Shown one piece after another: positions 10,395 through 20,478 of a stretch of 64,000 nt of DNA. The stretch spans positions 48,601,149 through 48,665,148 of the forward strand of contig NC_063166.1 of NCBI RefSeq assembly GCF_023159225.1, given 5' to 3'. Position numbers and translations under genes: made by a program. The notes below the pieces were generated by a model. It was not told where the DNA came from. It ran no database searches and saw nothing but the letters and a program-made list of their open reading frames with translations. Origin of the DNA: Perognathus longimembris pacificus. Lineage: Eukaryota > Chordata > Mammalia > Rodentia > Heteromyidae. Each line of letters opens with the position of its first letter. Positions within the stretch are counted from its first letter, which is position 1.

Positions 10395-10765
10395 GGGTCT
10401 AGAAAATTGGAGATTTTTACCAGCTATGCATCAGACAGGGGCCTCATATCTAAAATATACTTAGAGCTCAAAAGTTTAAACCCAAAAAAATTAACTCTCA
10501 AAGAAACAACAACATAATAACTGGGCTAAAGACTTAAATAAAGACTTCTCAGAAAAAGAAGGAAGAATGGCTGATAGACACATGAAGAAATGTTCAACAC
10601 CTCTGGCCATAAAAGAAATGCAAATCAAAACAACACTGAGATTCTACCTTACCCCAGTTAGAATGACCATTATCAAGAAAACTCACAATAACAGATGCTG
10701 GCAGGAATGTGACCCAAAGGGAACTCTACTACACTGTAGATGGAAATGTACTCTTGCTTTGATTT
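10395..10765 (+). mobile_element. L1 ORF2 fragment, plus strand
   Basis: The frame at 10567-10767 plus contains [20 protein letters not shown] followed by TTLRFYLTPVRMTI. This is the same ORF2 segment as in the copies at 36500 and 51700 read on the other strand. The fragment begins about 170 bp earlier and stops after 'ctgtagatggaaatg'. Both neighbours of this fragment are minus-strand or unassigned, so it is an isolated internal piece. Confidence 0.82.
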
Positions 10766-12014
10766 AGCAATTTTAAAGTCCCTGAAGGAAGATGGCATGC
10801 TTAGGACTGCAGGGATGGTTTTTCAGAACACATCCTTACTGCTTTTCCTGCAGTTACCCTGAAGGGAACATTCATGAAGAGACACCTTCTTTGGAAATGG
10901 GGGTTGTAGATATTGGCTTTATTCCAAAGCCCCACGTTTCTACGTTTCTGTACTGGGACCCAAAATCTAGGTAGGTTAGTGTTTGGGGAACCATGGAGAA
11001 AGGACTCTTCTTCCATCTGGGGAAGATGATTATACTGCAAGGTAATTCTCCATTGGAATATTAGGTAGTAAATAAGCTGCATGAATGACAAATGAATGAG
11101 CAGTGCATTCAGAGTGTGTATAGAAGGTTAGGCAATGGAGGCTACAGAATTCAAAGTTTATAAAGCTGTGCTTCCTGTGACATGGGCAAAAAAAAAAAAA
11201 CACCCCAAAAAAACAAACCCGAGACACTGTAGTAAAGTTTTGCTGGTAGTAGTTTGCACTGTAGTAAAGTGTTTGCTTTCTCCCATTATGGCATATATGT
11301 GCAGTGTGTTGGAAGCTTGGTCCTGGAGTGGTGACAAGAGTGTCACATTTAAGTAGTGGGCCTACTGGGGGTCATTACTGGTCACTGTTCTCTCTGGCTT
11401 TAGCTTCCTGTGTCATCACCTGATCCCTCCTTGTTGCACACACTCCTGCCATGAGGCTATCTGCCATGATATGATAATGATAATATGATAATAATGATAA
11501 TATGCTGCTTAGACTTAGCCTTTAAGAGTGTGAGCATTTTTCTTTCTTTATAAGTTACCCAGTCAAAAGTCTTTCGTTATATCAGTGTTATTCTTTGATT
11601 CCATTAGAGCAATCACAAATTCCATAATGAATTTTTGTAAATGCATTTATCATTCAGTCTTTGAAGCCTCTGCCCATTCTTTACAATATGCCTGTCTGCC
11701 CACGGGAGGATGGGCTGAGGATGGCTGCTGATTACCACATATTCTAGCTGTCAGACATGTCAGCTGACACATCCTCTCTGCTAACCATAGACATCTGAAG
11801 AAGTACACTGAAAAGTATAAAATAAGAATCAACCTTGTGTGTGTGAAGAAAATTGGTTCTTTTCTGAAAAGCAGGACTGGTAGCTGAGTAACCATGTAGC
11901 TCATACTGACTGTGAGAAACAGCATGTTCACAGACAGAAAACCTAGTGAGTTTCCATAAATGAAATAGATTCTCTGTCCTTGTTTTACTTTTTAGGATAT
12001 GTCTTAGAGTTGAT
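10766..12014. other. Unassigned sequence
   Basis: Contains a short GATAAT-rich stretch at 11468-11502 and A-rich tracts near 11190. No gene or repeat family was recognised. Confidence 0.4.
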
Positions 12015-12020
12015 CTGTGA

Positions 12021-12199
12021 TTCCTTCCTTCCTTCCTTCCTTCCTTCCTTCCTTCCTTCCTTCCTTCCTTCCTTCCTTCCTTCCTTCCGTCCTTCCTTCC
12101 TTCCTTCCTTCCTTCCTTCCTTCCTTCCTTCCTTCCTTCCTTCCTTCCTCCCTCCCTCCCTCCCTCCCTCCCTTTCTTCCTTCCTTCCCTCCTTCCTTT
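12021..12199. repeat. (TTCC)n microsatellite, about 180 bp
   Basis: About 40 TTCC units grade into CCCT units at 12149-12172 and back to TTCC. One interruption (CCGT) lies near 12088. Open frames made only of PSFL or EGRK repeats across it are artefacts of the repeat. Confidence 0.95.
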
Positions 12200-12610
12200 T
12201 TCTGTCACCTATCTCATCTCTTCCCCCCTCCAAGGCTGTCAGTGACTCTTACCAGTGGTGGTGATCTTGAGACCTGAGGACAAAGGCTGTGCAGGGGCTG
12301 CCTGCACCACTTGCAAAATCCCTCACACCTTTCCCCTCCCCTGTCTTTCCTACCCCTGCCTTCCACTTTCCAATTCTCTTCCTCCTCCACTTTTCTTCTT
12401 CCTCTCCATCCCTCTCCCTTTCTCCTACTTCTCCCTAGACTCTCCCTCTCTCTGTCGGTCCTCCTCTGACTTTTCACTTCCTCTGTTTCTCTTCCTTATT
12501 TTCTTTCATCTTCCTCTCCCCCCCACCCCTCCTTTCCTCCTTCTCCTCTCTTTTCCTCCTTATTGGCTCCCATCCCTTCTCCTGTCTTCTTCCTTCTCCC
12601 ACTTTCTACA
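12200..12610. repeat. Pyrimidine-rich low-complexity tract
   Basis: The plus strand is almost purely C and T from 12325 to 12600, continuing the TTCC array after a mixed 90-bp spacer (12236-12325). Together they make roughly 600 bp of strong strand asymmetry. Confidence 0.8.
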
Positions 12611-14024
12611 GCAAGAAGATACATGACATCATGTTTATAAAAAGCTTATTGAAAGACTTATTTCATAAGCAGGAAAGATGGAAAATTAATTGGGGGTGAA
12701 AGACTTTCAAAATGTCTTTCCACTTTTGCCTTGTAAAGGCAGTGAAGACAGCAACCTGTCCACCAGAAAAACCTTCCAATGGATTGGCAGTTTTGATCAG
12801 AGCCACTGAAATCTGACTAATCTAGTTATATCAGTGCCTGCTCCTCACCCATTTCAGCCTGTTAAAGGTATTTGAAATGGGGAGTTCTGGGGTGGTTTGA
12901 GTAGATGCATCTGCACTTACCCAGTAGCTTTTCACCTCTGGAGAACTGGAATTATTCCTCCAAATGCATCCAGACATGCATTATGGCCAAGTGAGACTGG
13001 TGTCTTCTCAGCCTGGCCAAATCAATTAGAACAAAATGATGTCCTTGAATCAACTATACATCTTTAAGTCATGGGTATCATAAGGTAGCCAACAACATCA
13101 CTGCACAGATTTATTTAGGTGCTGGCCTGGAGTGTGGATCCTCATGGGCTGGTTTGGAATGGCCATGGTTTTCCCTTATGGTGACAGGGAAAGTGTCTCC
13201 AGCATTCCCATATAGATCTTTTGGACACACTCAGTGGTGGTGATGGCCCCTTCAGAGAGCTGGGAGCATATCTCCTTATCACCTGGACCTGGACTTCCAT
13301 AGGTTAGCTGACCATTGTGATCTTACCAATCTCAGGAGTCTTGCTGCCAATGCGCTATTGACCACAGAGCAGTTGATGACTTACAATGGAAAGCAATTGC
13401 AATCAATTAAAATCAGATGCAAGGTCAGGAAGATGAAAATGGAGAAGAACTATGTATTATCATTGCCACAGCTGGCAATAGTGAGATGCTCTCTAAAAAT
13501 GAATTAAAGGTATTATGTGAAGTTATGTTTATAAGGTCACCTCACTGAAATGCATACACGTCTTTTTTTTACAATTAGAAAAGCTATATGATGAAAATAG
13601 ACCCTAAGGAAAGAATTTTAAACAATACAAGTATAAAACATACCAAACAGCAACAGAACTAAAACAAAAGAACTGTCATTTCAGTAAGTAAAAGTAGGTT
13701 GAAATGATCTACTAAAATGAAAACACTCATTGATTCTGTGACTCGAGATGTGGATAAAATTAGTGATCAAAATCTGACTGTGGGTGGATATGAAATGTTG
13801 TAAATTAGCATAGATATACAAAAGAAAGTAGGCAATTAATCTTAACATCAGATTAAATTGAATCCATACCAAAAGTCATTAATCAAAACAAAGGAGGTTC
13901 TATTCAATGGCCGAAGAAGAAAGTATACAGATTGACAGCTGAGAAATAACTTGGCTGTGACACTTGGTAGTCAGAAAATTATGAGAAGTTTAGGGATGGG
14001 AGCATTCAAAAATGTTTCCTAAAC
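12611..14024. other. Unassigned sequence
   Basis: No recognised repeat or gene. The 12850-13420 part is less AT-rich than its surroundings, but I could not tie it to a protein on either strand. Confidence 0.35.
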
Positions 14025-14105
14025 CAACTATGGTAGTTTGTACCTGTAATCTCAGCACTCAGGAGACTTAGACAAGTGGATCTTGAGTTTCAGCTGGTTC
14101 TATCT
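14025..14105 (+). mobile_element. B1-type SINE fragment
   Basis: The words 'gtagtttgtacctgtaatc', 'cagcactcaggagac' and 'acaagtggatcttgag' are the first half of a B1. The element is truncated. Confidence 0.7.
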
Positions 14106-14420
14106 TTAAGTAGTTGTACAAATGAGTTCCAATTCAGCATGTCAATTTATGATTAGAATGCATCTTGATTGTTGTTGCCCCTTCCATCATTCTCTCCCAT
14201 ATTTCCTATCCATCCCCTCAATTTTCCTAGCTCATTTTTTACATACATGTATTGGATATTATGAATGCATTCTCCCCTTCCTTTTCTCTCTTCATTCATC
14301 TATCCCTTCCATTTGACCCCCTCCCTTTCCCCCTCCCCCCCCCACCTCTTAAGTTCCAGCTTTCTGGTATTCATTTTGTTCAACTACAAGCGAGTTGTTC
14401 AAAGAAGTTACATCACTGTA
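14106..14420 (-). mobile_element. Older L1-type 3' end, antisense
   Basis: The order 'ctttaagtagttgtacaaa', 'ttccatcattctctccc', 'cattttttacatacatgtatt', 'attatgaatgcattctcc', 'ctggtattcattttgttcaac' is shared with 16635-16869, 40905-41240 and 47758-47905. It is an older L1 3'UTR subfamily, distinct from the copies with the G-rich tract. Confidence 0.65.
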
Positions 14421-14827
14421 ATTCTCACCTGCATATGCTATACTTCAGTTAATATGTTTGATTTCTTGCATTACATTGTAAAATAATTGCTTTTCTGCGA
14501 ATATCAACTTATGTCCCTCCTCTTCTAGAACTGCAGTCTTCTAGATATATTGTGTTCCTTCCCTTCTAGAATATCTATCTAGGTGCTATGTCCCTCTTCT
14601 TTCTAGATATCTAGAAAAGATACAAACAAATATTACTACAGAAAAAAGTTAAGAGGCCTGTTAGTGACTACTCAACATACAGAAATCAGGGAAGAATGAT
14701 GTTGTTTAAGGAGTGGGTAATTATAAAGATATGTAGTTGTGTCTTTGAGATTATTCTTAATCTTTCGCTCCCCCATGTTTCATCTGCTCTGTCCAGCCTC
14801 TAGTAACTATTATTTAAGTTTAATTTT

Positions 14828-15036
14828 TTTTTTTTTTTTGGCCAGTCCTGGGCCTTGGACTCAGGGCCTGAGCACTGTCCCTGGCTTCTTCCCGCTCAAG
14901 GCTAGCACTCTGCCACGTGAGCCACAGCGCCGCTTCTGGCCGTTTTTTCTGTGTATATGTGGTGCTGGGGAATCGAACCTAGGGCCTCGTGTATCCGAGG
15001 CAGGCACTCTTGCCACTAGGCTATATCCCCAGCCCC
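14828..15036 (-). mobile_element. Young dimeric ID-like SINE with TSD
   Basis: This is the best-preserved copy of the dimeric SINE in the window, with both monomers and the full inter-monomer junction 'gagccacagcgcc'. It has CpG-rich words ('cgtgtatccgagg') that old copies have lost. The TSD 'ttaagtttaatttt' is at 14814-14827 and 15037-15050. The T run is the poly(A) tail on the minus strand. It inserted at the 3' edge of the L1 at 15037. Confidence 0.93.
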
Positions 15037-16110
15037 TTAAGTTTAATTTTATTGTCCATGTGATGTACAGAGGGATTACAGTTACATATATCAGGTAGTG
15101 ACAACATTTCTTGTCAAACTTATTACTCCCTCCCTTATTTTTTTCACTTTACCTCCCTCCAATCCCCCTCCCTGCCAAGTAGTGCAGTTAATTTACAACA
15201 TATTGTCTTGTGAGTATTGCTGTTGTATTGGTTCACCCTTTGTTCTTTGTCTCAACATTTTGATGTTCCCCTTCCCTTCCCTAATTCATATAAATGTATA
15301 TACATACCCAGGGTGTCAAAATCAAATAGAGTGACAACAGGGGATAAACCATAGGAAAGAAAAACAACAACAACAAAAAGAAATACTTTCACATAGCATA
15401 GTAAAAATTAACAACAACAATGAAAAATTTCTTGTTTCCATATCTTGGAGAATGATTCAAGAAAATATGGTATAGGGGCTGGGAATATGGCCTAGTGGCA
15501 AGAGTGCTTGCCTCATATACATGAAGCCCTAGGTTCCACTCCTCAGCACCACATACACAGAATGGGTGCTGTGGCTCAAGTTGGCAGCATGCTAGCCTTG
15601 AGCAAAACGAAGCCAGGGACAGTGCTCAGGCCCCTGAGTTCAAGCCCCAGAACTGGAAAAAGCAAAACAAAATGCGGTCCTAGTTCCTGAGTCTGGGCTG
15701 TGGCCCTGGCTGGTCTGGGCTGTGGCCCTGGCCCCCCAGCCTGCTTTTTTATGGTTGCAGTTGCAGCTCCTGAGTCTGGGCTGTGACCCTGACCAGTCAA
15801 TATACTTTTTACTTCCCCAATAAATTCATCTTTTAACTTGAAAAAAAAAAGAAATGTAGTATATATACACAATTGAATTCTATGCTTCCATCTGAAAGAA
15901 TGGCTCCATCTGTAAGGAAATGGAAAGCCATGGGAAAAAATCATATTAAGCGAAGTGACCCATATCCAAAGAAACATAGATTCCATGATTTCTGTTATTG
16001 GTAATAATTAGTATATGTCTAGGATAGACCTAGCAGAGGACCACAATAGCTTGGTAGCTATGTACCTATGATCATATAAGATGATGCTAAGTGAAATGAA
16101 CTCTACTATT
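15037..16110 (-). mobile_element. 5'-inverted (twin-primed) L1
   Basis: The left part, 15037 to about 15446, is a minus-strand L1 3'UTR reaching the word 'ttgtttccatatcttggag'. From 15447 the sequence switches to plus-strand ORF2 tail ('gattcaagaaaatatgg'), which runs past a later SINE insertion to about 16110 and ends at 'aagtgaaatgaactc'. In L1 coordinates the inverted 5' block ends where the 3' block begins ('gaactc' / 'ctccaagatatgg'). This is the arrangement produced by twin priming during L1 integration. ORF2 is broken. Confidence 0.8.
15476..15850 (+). mobile_element. Chimeric retrocopy: dimeric SINE plus about 180 bp of foreign 3' sequence
   Basis: A plus-strand dimeric SINE (15476-15665, head 'ggggctgggaatatggcc') is followed, with no poly(A) end of its own beyond 'aaaaagcaaaacaaaa', by about 170 bp of unrelated sequence. 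That sequence holds three copies of a 'gagtctgggctgtg(g/a)ccctg'-like unit. It ends 'ccaataaattcatctttt', then an A10 tail at 15841. The diverged direct repeats 'aagaaaatatggtata' (before) and 'aagaaatgtagtata' (after) both derive from the interrupted L1 ORF2, so SINE and extra sequence appear to have inserted as one unit. The AATAAA about 20 nt before the A-tail suggests a Pol II-polyadenylated read-through RNA. Confidence 0.75.
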
Positions 16111-16634
16111 CTAATAACAAAGAAATAAATAATGGAGTATCCACCTTACCAAGTTGATGTTCAATGAACAAATATAGCAAAGTACCACACTGCATTCCAC
16201 GAGCAATTATTATTTGTCAATTAAAATACATCATTTAACGGAGAAAATCCAACAAACAACAAAACACAAATTCTGGTCCTTGCTCATGGGACAGTCAGTG
16301 GCCACACTTGAAGGCTCCCATAATGGGAAGCACATTCTTCAACAAGGGGTTGCACCCCCTGGTTCTCTGGAGTGTCCCACTTCAAGCAGCTCCCTGACTT
16401 AGCCTGCTCAACTCCCAGACCACACAGACTCTACCGAAGAGGGGAAGAAATATCAGCATATTGAAGACACAAGGAACAGAATGGACAGATTGAACATTTC
16501 CCACAGGCCAGGAAGGGCTTTGCTACTGCTTTGGGCCTTTTTGTCTTACTTCTACTTTTACTTTTAGGGGAACGTCGAGGTCAGCTTTGTATCATTTCAT
16601 ATTTTGTGGACTATAATATATTTTCCAAATTTGT
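16111..16634. other. Unassigned sequence
   Basis: Nothing recognised. It is less AT-rich around 16270-16440. Confidence 0.4.
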
Positions 16635-16869
16635 ATTTTTTAAGTAGTTGTACAAAGGGGAGTTAAACATCAGTTTATGAGTAAGTACATTTGGATTGTC
16701 ACCATTTCTACTGTCTTCATCTCTCCCAGCCCACCAAGGACCTCAAGTTTCCTAGTTCATTTTTTACATATATGTATTAAATATTATGACTGTGTTCACC
16801 TACCTATCTTTTCTCCAGTTTTCTGACTCCTCCCTAAGACCTACTTCCCCCTAACATATATTTTAGCTT
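16635..16869 (-). mobile_element. Older L1 3' end, left part of a split element
   Basis: It shares the 'taagtagttgtacaaagggg' start and the 'cattttttacatatatgtatt' block with 14106-14420. It breaks off at 'agcttcctagtattcatttt' and resumes at 22562 after the inserted L1. This is the outermost layer of a three-level nest. Confidence 0.7.
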
Positions 16870-17612
16870 CCTAGTATTCATTTTATTTTTTTTAATTTTA
16901 TAGTCAAATTGATGTACAGAGAGGTTACAGTTTCATACGTAAGGCATGGGTACATTTCTTGTCTGTTTGTTACCTCCTCCCTCATCCCCCCTCCCCCTTC
17001 GCCCTTTTCCTCTCCCCCCATGAGTTGTTCAATTGGTTTACACCAAATGTTTTTGTAATTATTGCTTTTGGAGTCATTTGTCTTTTTATCCTTTGTTTCT
17101 TGATTTTCATATTCCCTTTCACTTCCCTAGTTCTAATACCAGTATATACAGTATCCATTGCAATCAGATAAGATACAGTCATAGCGTGAGTACAGCCACA
17201 GGAAGGGATACAAGAGGATCATCAACAAAAGAAGCTATGGTTTCACATGGCATGTGGAAAGTAATTACAGGAGTGATATAACAGTGGTTTCCATAACATA
17301 GAATTAATTTCACTTAGCATCATCTTATGCGTTCATAGGGGCATAGCTATTAGGCTGTTGTGCTCCTCTGCTGTGACTAGCTTAAACCTGTGCTAATTAT
17401 TCCCTATGAGGGGGACCATAGAGTCCATGTTTCTTTGGGACTGGCTCACTTCACTTCGTATAATTTTTTCCAAGTCCTTCCATTTCCTTACGAATAGGGC
17501 AATGTCATTCATTCTGATAGAGGCATAAAATTCCATTGTGTTTATGTACCACATTTTCCTGATCCATTTGACTACTGAGGGGCATCTGGGTTGGTTCCAT
17601 ATTTTAGCTATG

Positions 17613-17628
17613 ACAAATTGTGCTGCGA
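17613..17628. repeat. TSD (left copy) of the nested L1
   Basis: The 16-bp word 'acaaattgtgctgcga' recurs exactly at 18391-18406 and brackets the plus-strand L1 insert. Confidence 0.95.
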
Positions 17629-18390
17629 AATTTGTCATAGCGAGAATCTGGAACCAACCCAGATGCCCCTCAGTAGACGAATGGATCAGGAAAATGTGGT
17701 ACATATACACAATGGAATTTTATGCCTCTATCAGAAAGAATGACATTGTCCCATTTGTAAGGAAATGGAAGGACTTGGAAAAAATTATAGTAAGTGAAGT
17801 GAGCCAGACCCAAAGAAACATGGACTCTATGGTCTCCCTTATTGGGAATAATTAGTACAGGTTTAGGCAAGTCATAGCAGAGCATCACAAGGCCCAATAG
17901 CTATACCCTTATGAACACATAAGATGATGCTAAGTGAAATGAACTCCATGTTATGGAATCAATTGTTATATCACAGTTGTAACTGCTTTCAACATCCCAG
18001 GTATATCTGTAGCTTCTATTATTGATGATGTTCTTGTATGACCTTCCTGTGTTTGTACCTACACTATCTCTGTAATCTTATCTGAGTGTATTGGAAACCG
18101 TGTATACTGGTATTGGAAGTAGGAAATTGAAAGGGAATACCAACTTTGAGAGACACAGGGTAAAAAAAAGACAAACAACTACAAAAACAATACTTGCAAA
18201 ACTGTTTGGTGTAAGGGAACTAAACACCTCCGTGGGGGGAAAGGAAAGGGAGAGGAGGGAGGGAGGGGGGTATGAGGGACAAGGTAACAAACAGTACAAG
18301 AAATGTATCCAATGCCTAACGTATGAAACTGTAACCTCTCTGTACATCAGTTTGATAATAAAAAATAGAAAAAAAACAAACAACAAAAAA
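17629..18390 (+). mobile_element. L1 nested inside L1, opposite strand
   Basis: This 762-bp insert contains the last ORF2 codons ([20 protein letters not shown] visible in the frame at 17538-17855 plus), the 3'UTR with its G-rich purine tract (18234-18279), and a poly(A)-like tail at 18359-18390. A perfect 16-bp TSD flanks it. Its first base corresponds to L1 sequence complementary to the host L1 at 17619, only 9 bp away. Host and insert therefore form an inverted repeat of about 735-bp arms around a 9-bp spacer (17620-17628). Confidence 0.95.
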
Positions 18391-18406
18391 ACAAATTGTG
18401 CTGCGA

Positions 18407-19260
18407 TGAATTGTGCTGGTGGCTTTCGTGTGTTCTTGTTGTGGTCTTTTGGGTAGGTGCCCAAAAGTGGGGCTGCTGGGTCATAGGGGAGCTCTATGTT
18501 TAACCTTCTGAGGAATCTCCATAACTCTTTCCAGAGTGGCTGAACCAGCTTAAATTCTCACCAAGAATGAAGTAGGGTTCCCTTTTGGCCACATCCCCTC
18601 CAATATTTGTTATTGTTAGTTTTCTTGATAAAGGACATTCTTACTGGGGTGAGATGGAATCTCAATGTTGTTTTGATTTGCAATTCTTTTATGGTCAGTA
18701 ATGTAGAGCACTTTTTCATATGTCTCTTGGCCTTTCTGATTTCATCAGAGAAGACTCTTTTTAACTCTTTAGCCCACTTGTTGAGGGGGCTGTTGGTTCT
18801 TTGCGGTTTTATTTGGAGGAATGTAATTTTTTTAGCTCTTCATATATCTCAGCTATGAGGCCTTAGTCCATTGTATGGCCAGTAAAGATCTTTTCCCAAT
18901 CTGTGGGCTTTCTGTTTATCTTGCAAGCTATGTCCTTTGCCCTGCAGAGGCTCTGCAGTTTGATGCAGTCCCATTTGTCCAACCTTTCTTTGATTTGTAG
19001 CATTTCTAGGCCTTTATTAAGGAAGTTTCGTCCTGTGCCAAGGAGCCCAAGTGTTTCTCCTACTCCTTCCTTTAGTGTTTTCAGGGTGTCTGTTTTGATT
19101 TTGAGGTCTTTAATCCATTTGGAATTGGTTTTGGTGCAGGGTGATATATAAGGATCTAGTTTTAGTTTGTTGCATGTGTTGAGCCAGTTTTTCCAGCCCC
19201 ATTTGTTAAAGAGGCTATCTTTCTTCCAAACTATTGTTTTAGCTCCTTGGGATATTCATG
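18407..19260 (-). pseudogene. L1 ORF2 C-terminal remnant
   Basis: On the minus strand this encodes the segment between the RT domain and the C-terminal end: '[14 protein letters not shown]'-like sequence near 19200-19240, then the '[19 protein letters not shown]'-like region near 18680. The rest of the tail is on the far side of the nested insert (17300-17612). Stops and indels are present. Upstream, at about 19245, the sequence jumps from 'aggagctaaaacaatag'-type ORF2 to an N-terminal ORF2 remnant, so the central domains are gone. Confidence 0.8.
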
Positions 19261-19448
19261 TGTGTTGCATTGAATTTGTAGATAGCCTTTGGCAATATTG
19301 ACCATTTGACTATATTAATTAAGTCCATTAATACTGAGAATTAGGATTGAGAGATAATCATTTGTTAAAAGCTGTGTCTTCCTGATTCTTGATCTAATAT
19401 TATGGTTTTCTATTTAGGGTTTGTTTCTCTGTCTGTATTGGATCTTGA

Positions 19449-20478
19449 TTATTTTCCATGTGTGTGTAGATTTTTGAGGATTTTCTGTAGGGGTTTGGTG
19501 GAGATATATTGTTTCAATTTTCCTTACTGTGGAAGAATTTTATTTGACCTTTGGCTATGAATGAAAGCTTAGCTGGGTACAGTATTCTTGGTTGATAGTT
19601 ATTTTTGTTTAGGGTTTGGCATACCTCATTCCTGGCTCTCCTTGCTTTCATGGTCTCTGCTGAGAAGTCTGGGGTAATTCTGATTGGTTTTCCTTTATAT
19701 GTGATTATTTTCTTCTCCCTAACATCTTTAAGGATTCTTTCCTTGGACTCTATTGATCCTGTTTTGATCACAATGTGTTGGCGGGATATCCTATTCTGGT
19801 CTGGTCGGTTTGGGGTTCTAAATGCTTCTTGTATCTGGATAGGCCTATCCTTCTGGATATTTGGGAAGTTCTCAGCTAATATTCTGTTAAATAGATTGCC
19901 TATTCCATTGACTTATTTCTCTAGGTTTTCCTCGATACCTATTATCCTTAAATTGGGCTTCCTGATTGTATCTTGGAGCTAGGAGTGATCTGTTTTGCCA
20001 ATTGGATTGGTTCTGTATTGTTTTTTGTTCTTTCTCCATAGATTCTAGGGAATCATCAGTTCCTGAAATTTGATCCTCTGCTTCATCTAGTCTGGACTGT
20101 AGGCTAGCTACTTGATTTCGAATTTCTCTTCCTTCTGACTGGTATTTCTTGATGGTTTCCATGTCTTTGGTATAATTTTATCTTGGGTCCTGTATGGACT
20201 TCTTTATTTCATTAATTTGGTTCTGAGTGTTGTCTCTCAAATCTTTTAGCTGGGTAGCTATCATTTCATTGGACTCTTGAAGTTTATTTATCTTTCTATT
20301 TGTGGAGGCTATGAAATCTCCTATTATGGATGTATTGATGTATTTATTCAAACTTTTCATTTAACATTTTTATCAATAGCATTTGTAGAGCATTTTGAGA
20401 TTTCTCTTCTAGGTCTTTGATTGACTGCTCTACTTCCTGCTTGTTTTGTGTGGGAGATGAGATTCCCTGGCTTGCCAT
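19449..20478 (-). pseudogene. L1 ORF1, frameshifted
   Basis: The RNA-binding chaperone ORF1p of L1 is encoded here in pieces. The ATG at 20478 starts MASQGISSPTQNKQEVEQSI. A frame break lies near 20355, after which MKSLNKYINTSIIGDFIAST continues. The coiled-coil region contains SLQSRLDEAEDQISGTDDSL (about 20100). The C-terminal domain contains YKGKPIRITPDFSAETMKAR and NNYQPRILYPAKLSF (about 19550-19710). The last codons KNLHTHGK precede a stop at 19451-19449. Its length, about 343 codons, matches mammalian ORF1. Besides the frameshift near 20355 there is at least one more break between 19890 and 19770. The downstream start of ORF2 (a NGLN-like motif near 19325) is preserved. Confidence 0.85.

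Noticed and set aside
11744..12277. Long open frames of PSFL/EGRK repeats on both strands
   Set aside because: They are translations of the TTCC microsatellite and carry no protein information.
12850..13420. Retrocopy of a host gene
   Set aside because: Slightly higher GC and some protein-like words on the minus strand, but no continuous frame, poly(A) or family match that I could defend.
15475..15600. tRNA gene at the head of the plus-strand SINE
   Set aside because: The A-box/B-box-like words come from the tRNA-derived SINE head. It cannot fold as a full tRNA and is followed by the second monomer.
17393..17855. Two convergent 105-codon frames, almost identical proteins on opposite strands
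   Set aside because: Not a gene pair. They are the ORF2 tails of the two L1 copies forming the palindrome, each reading into the other's antisense.
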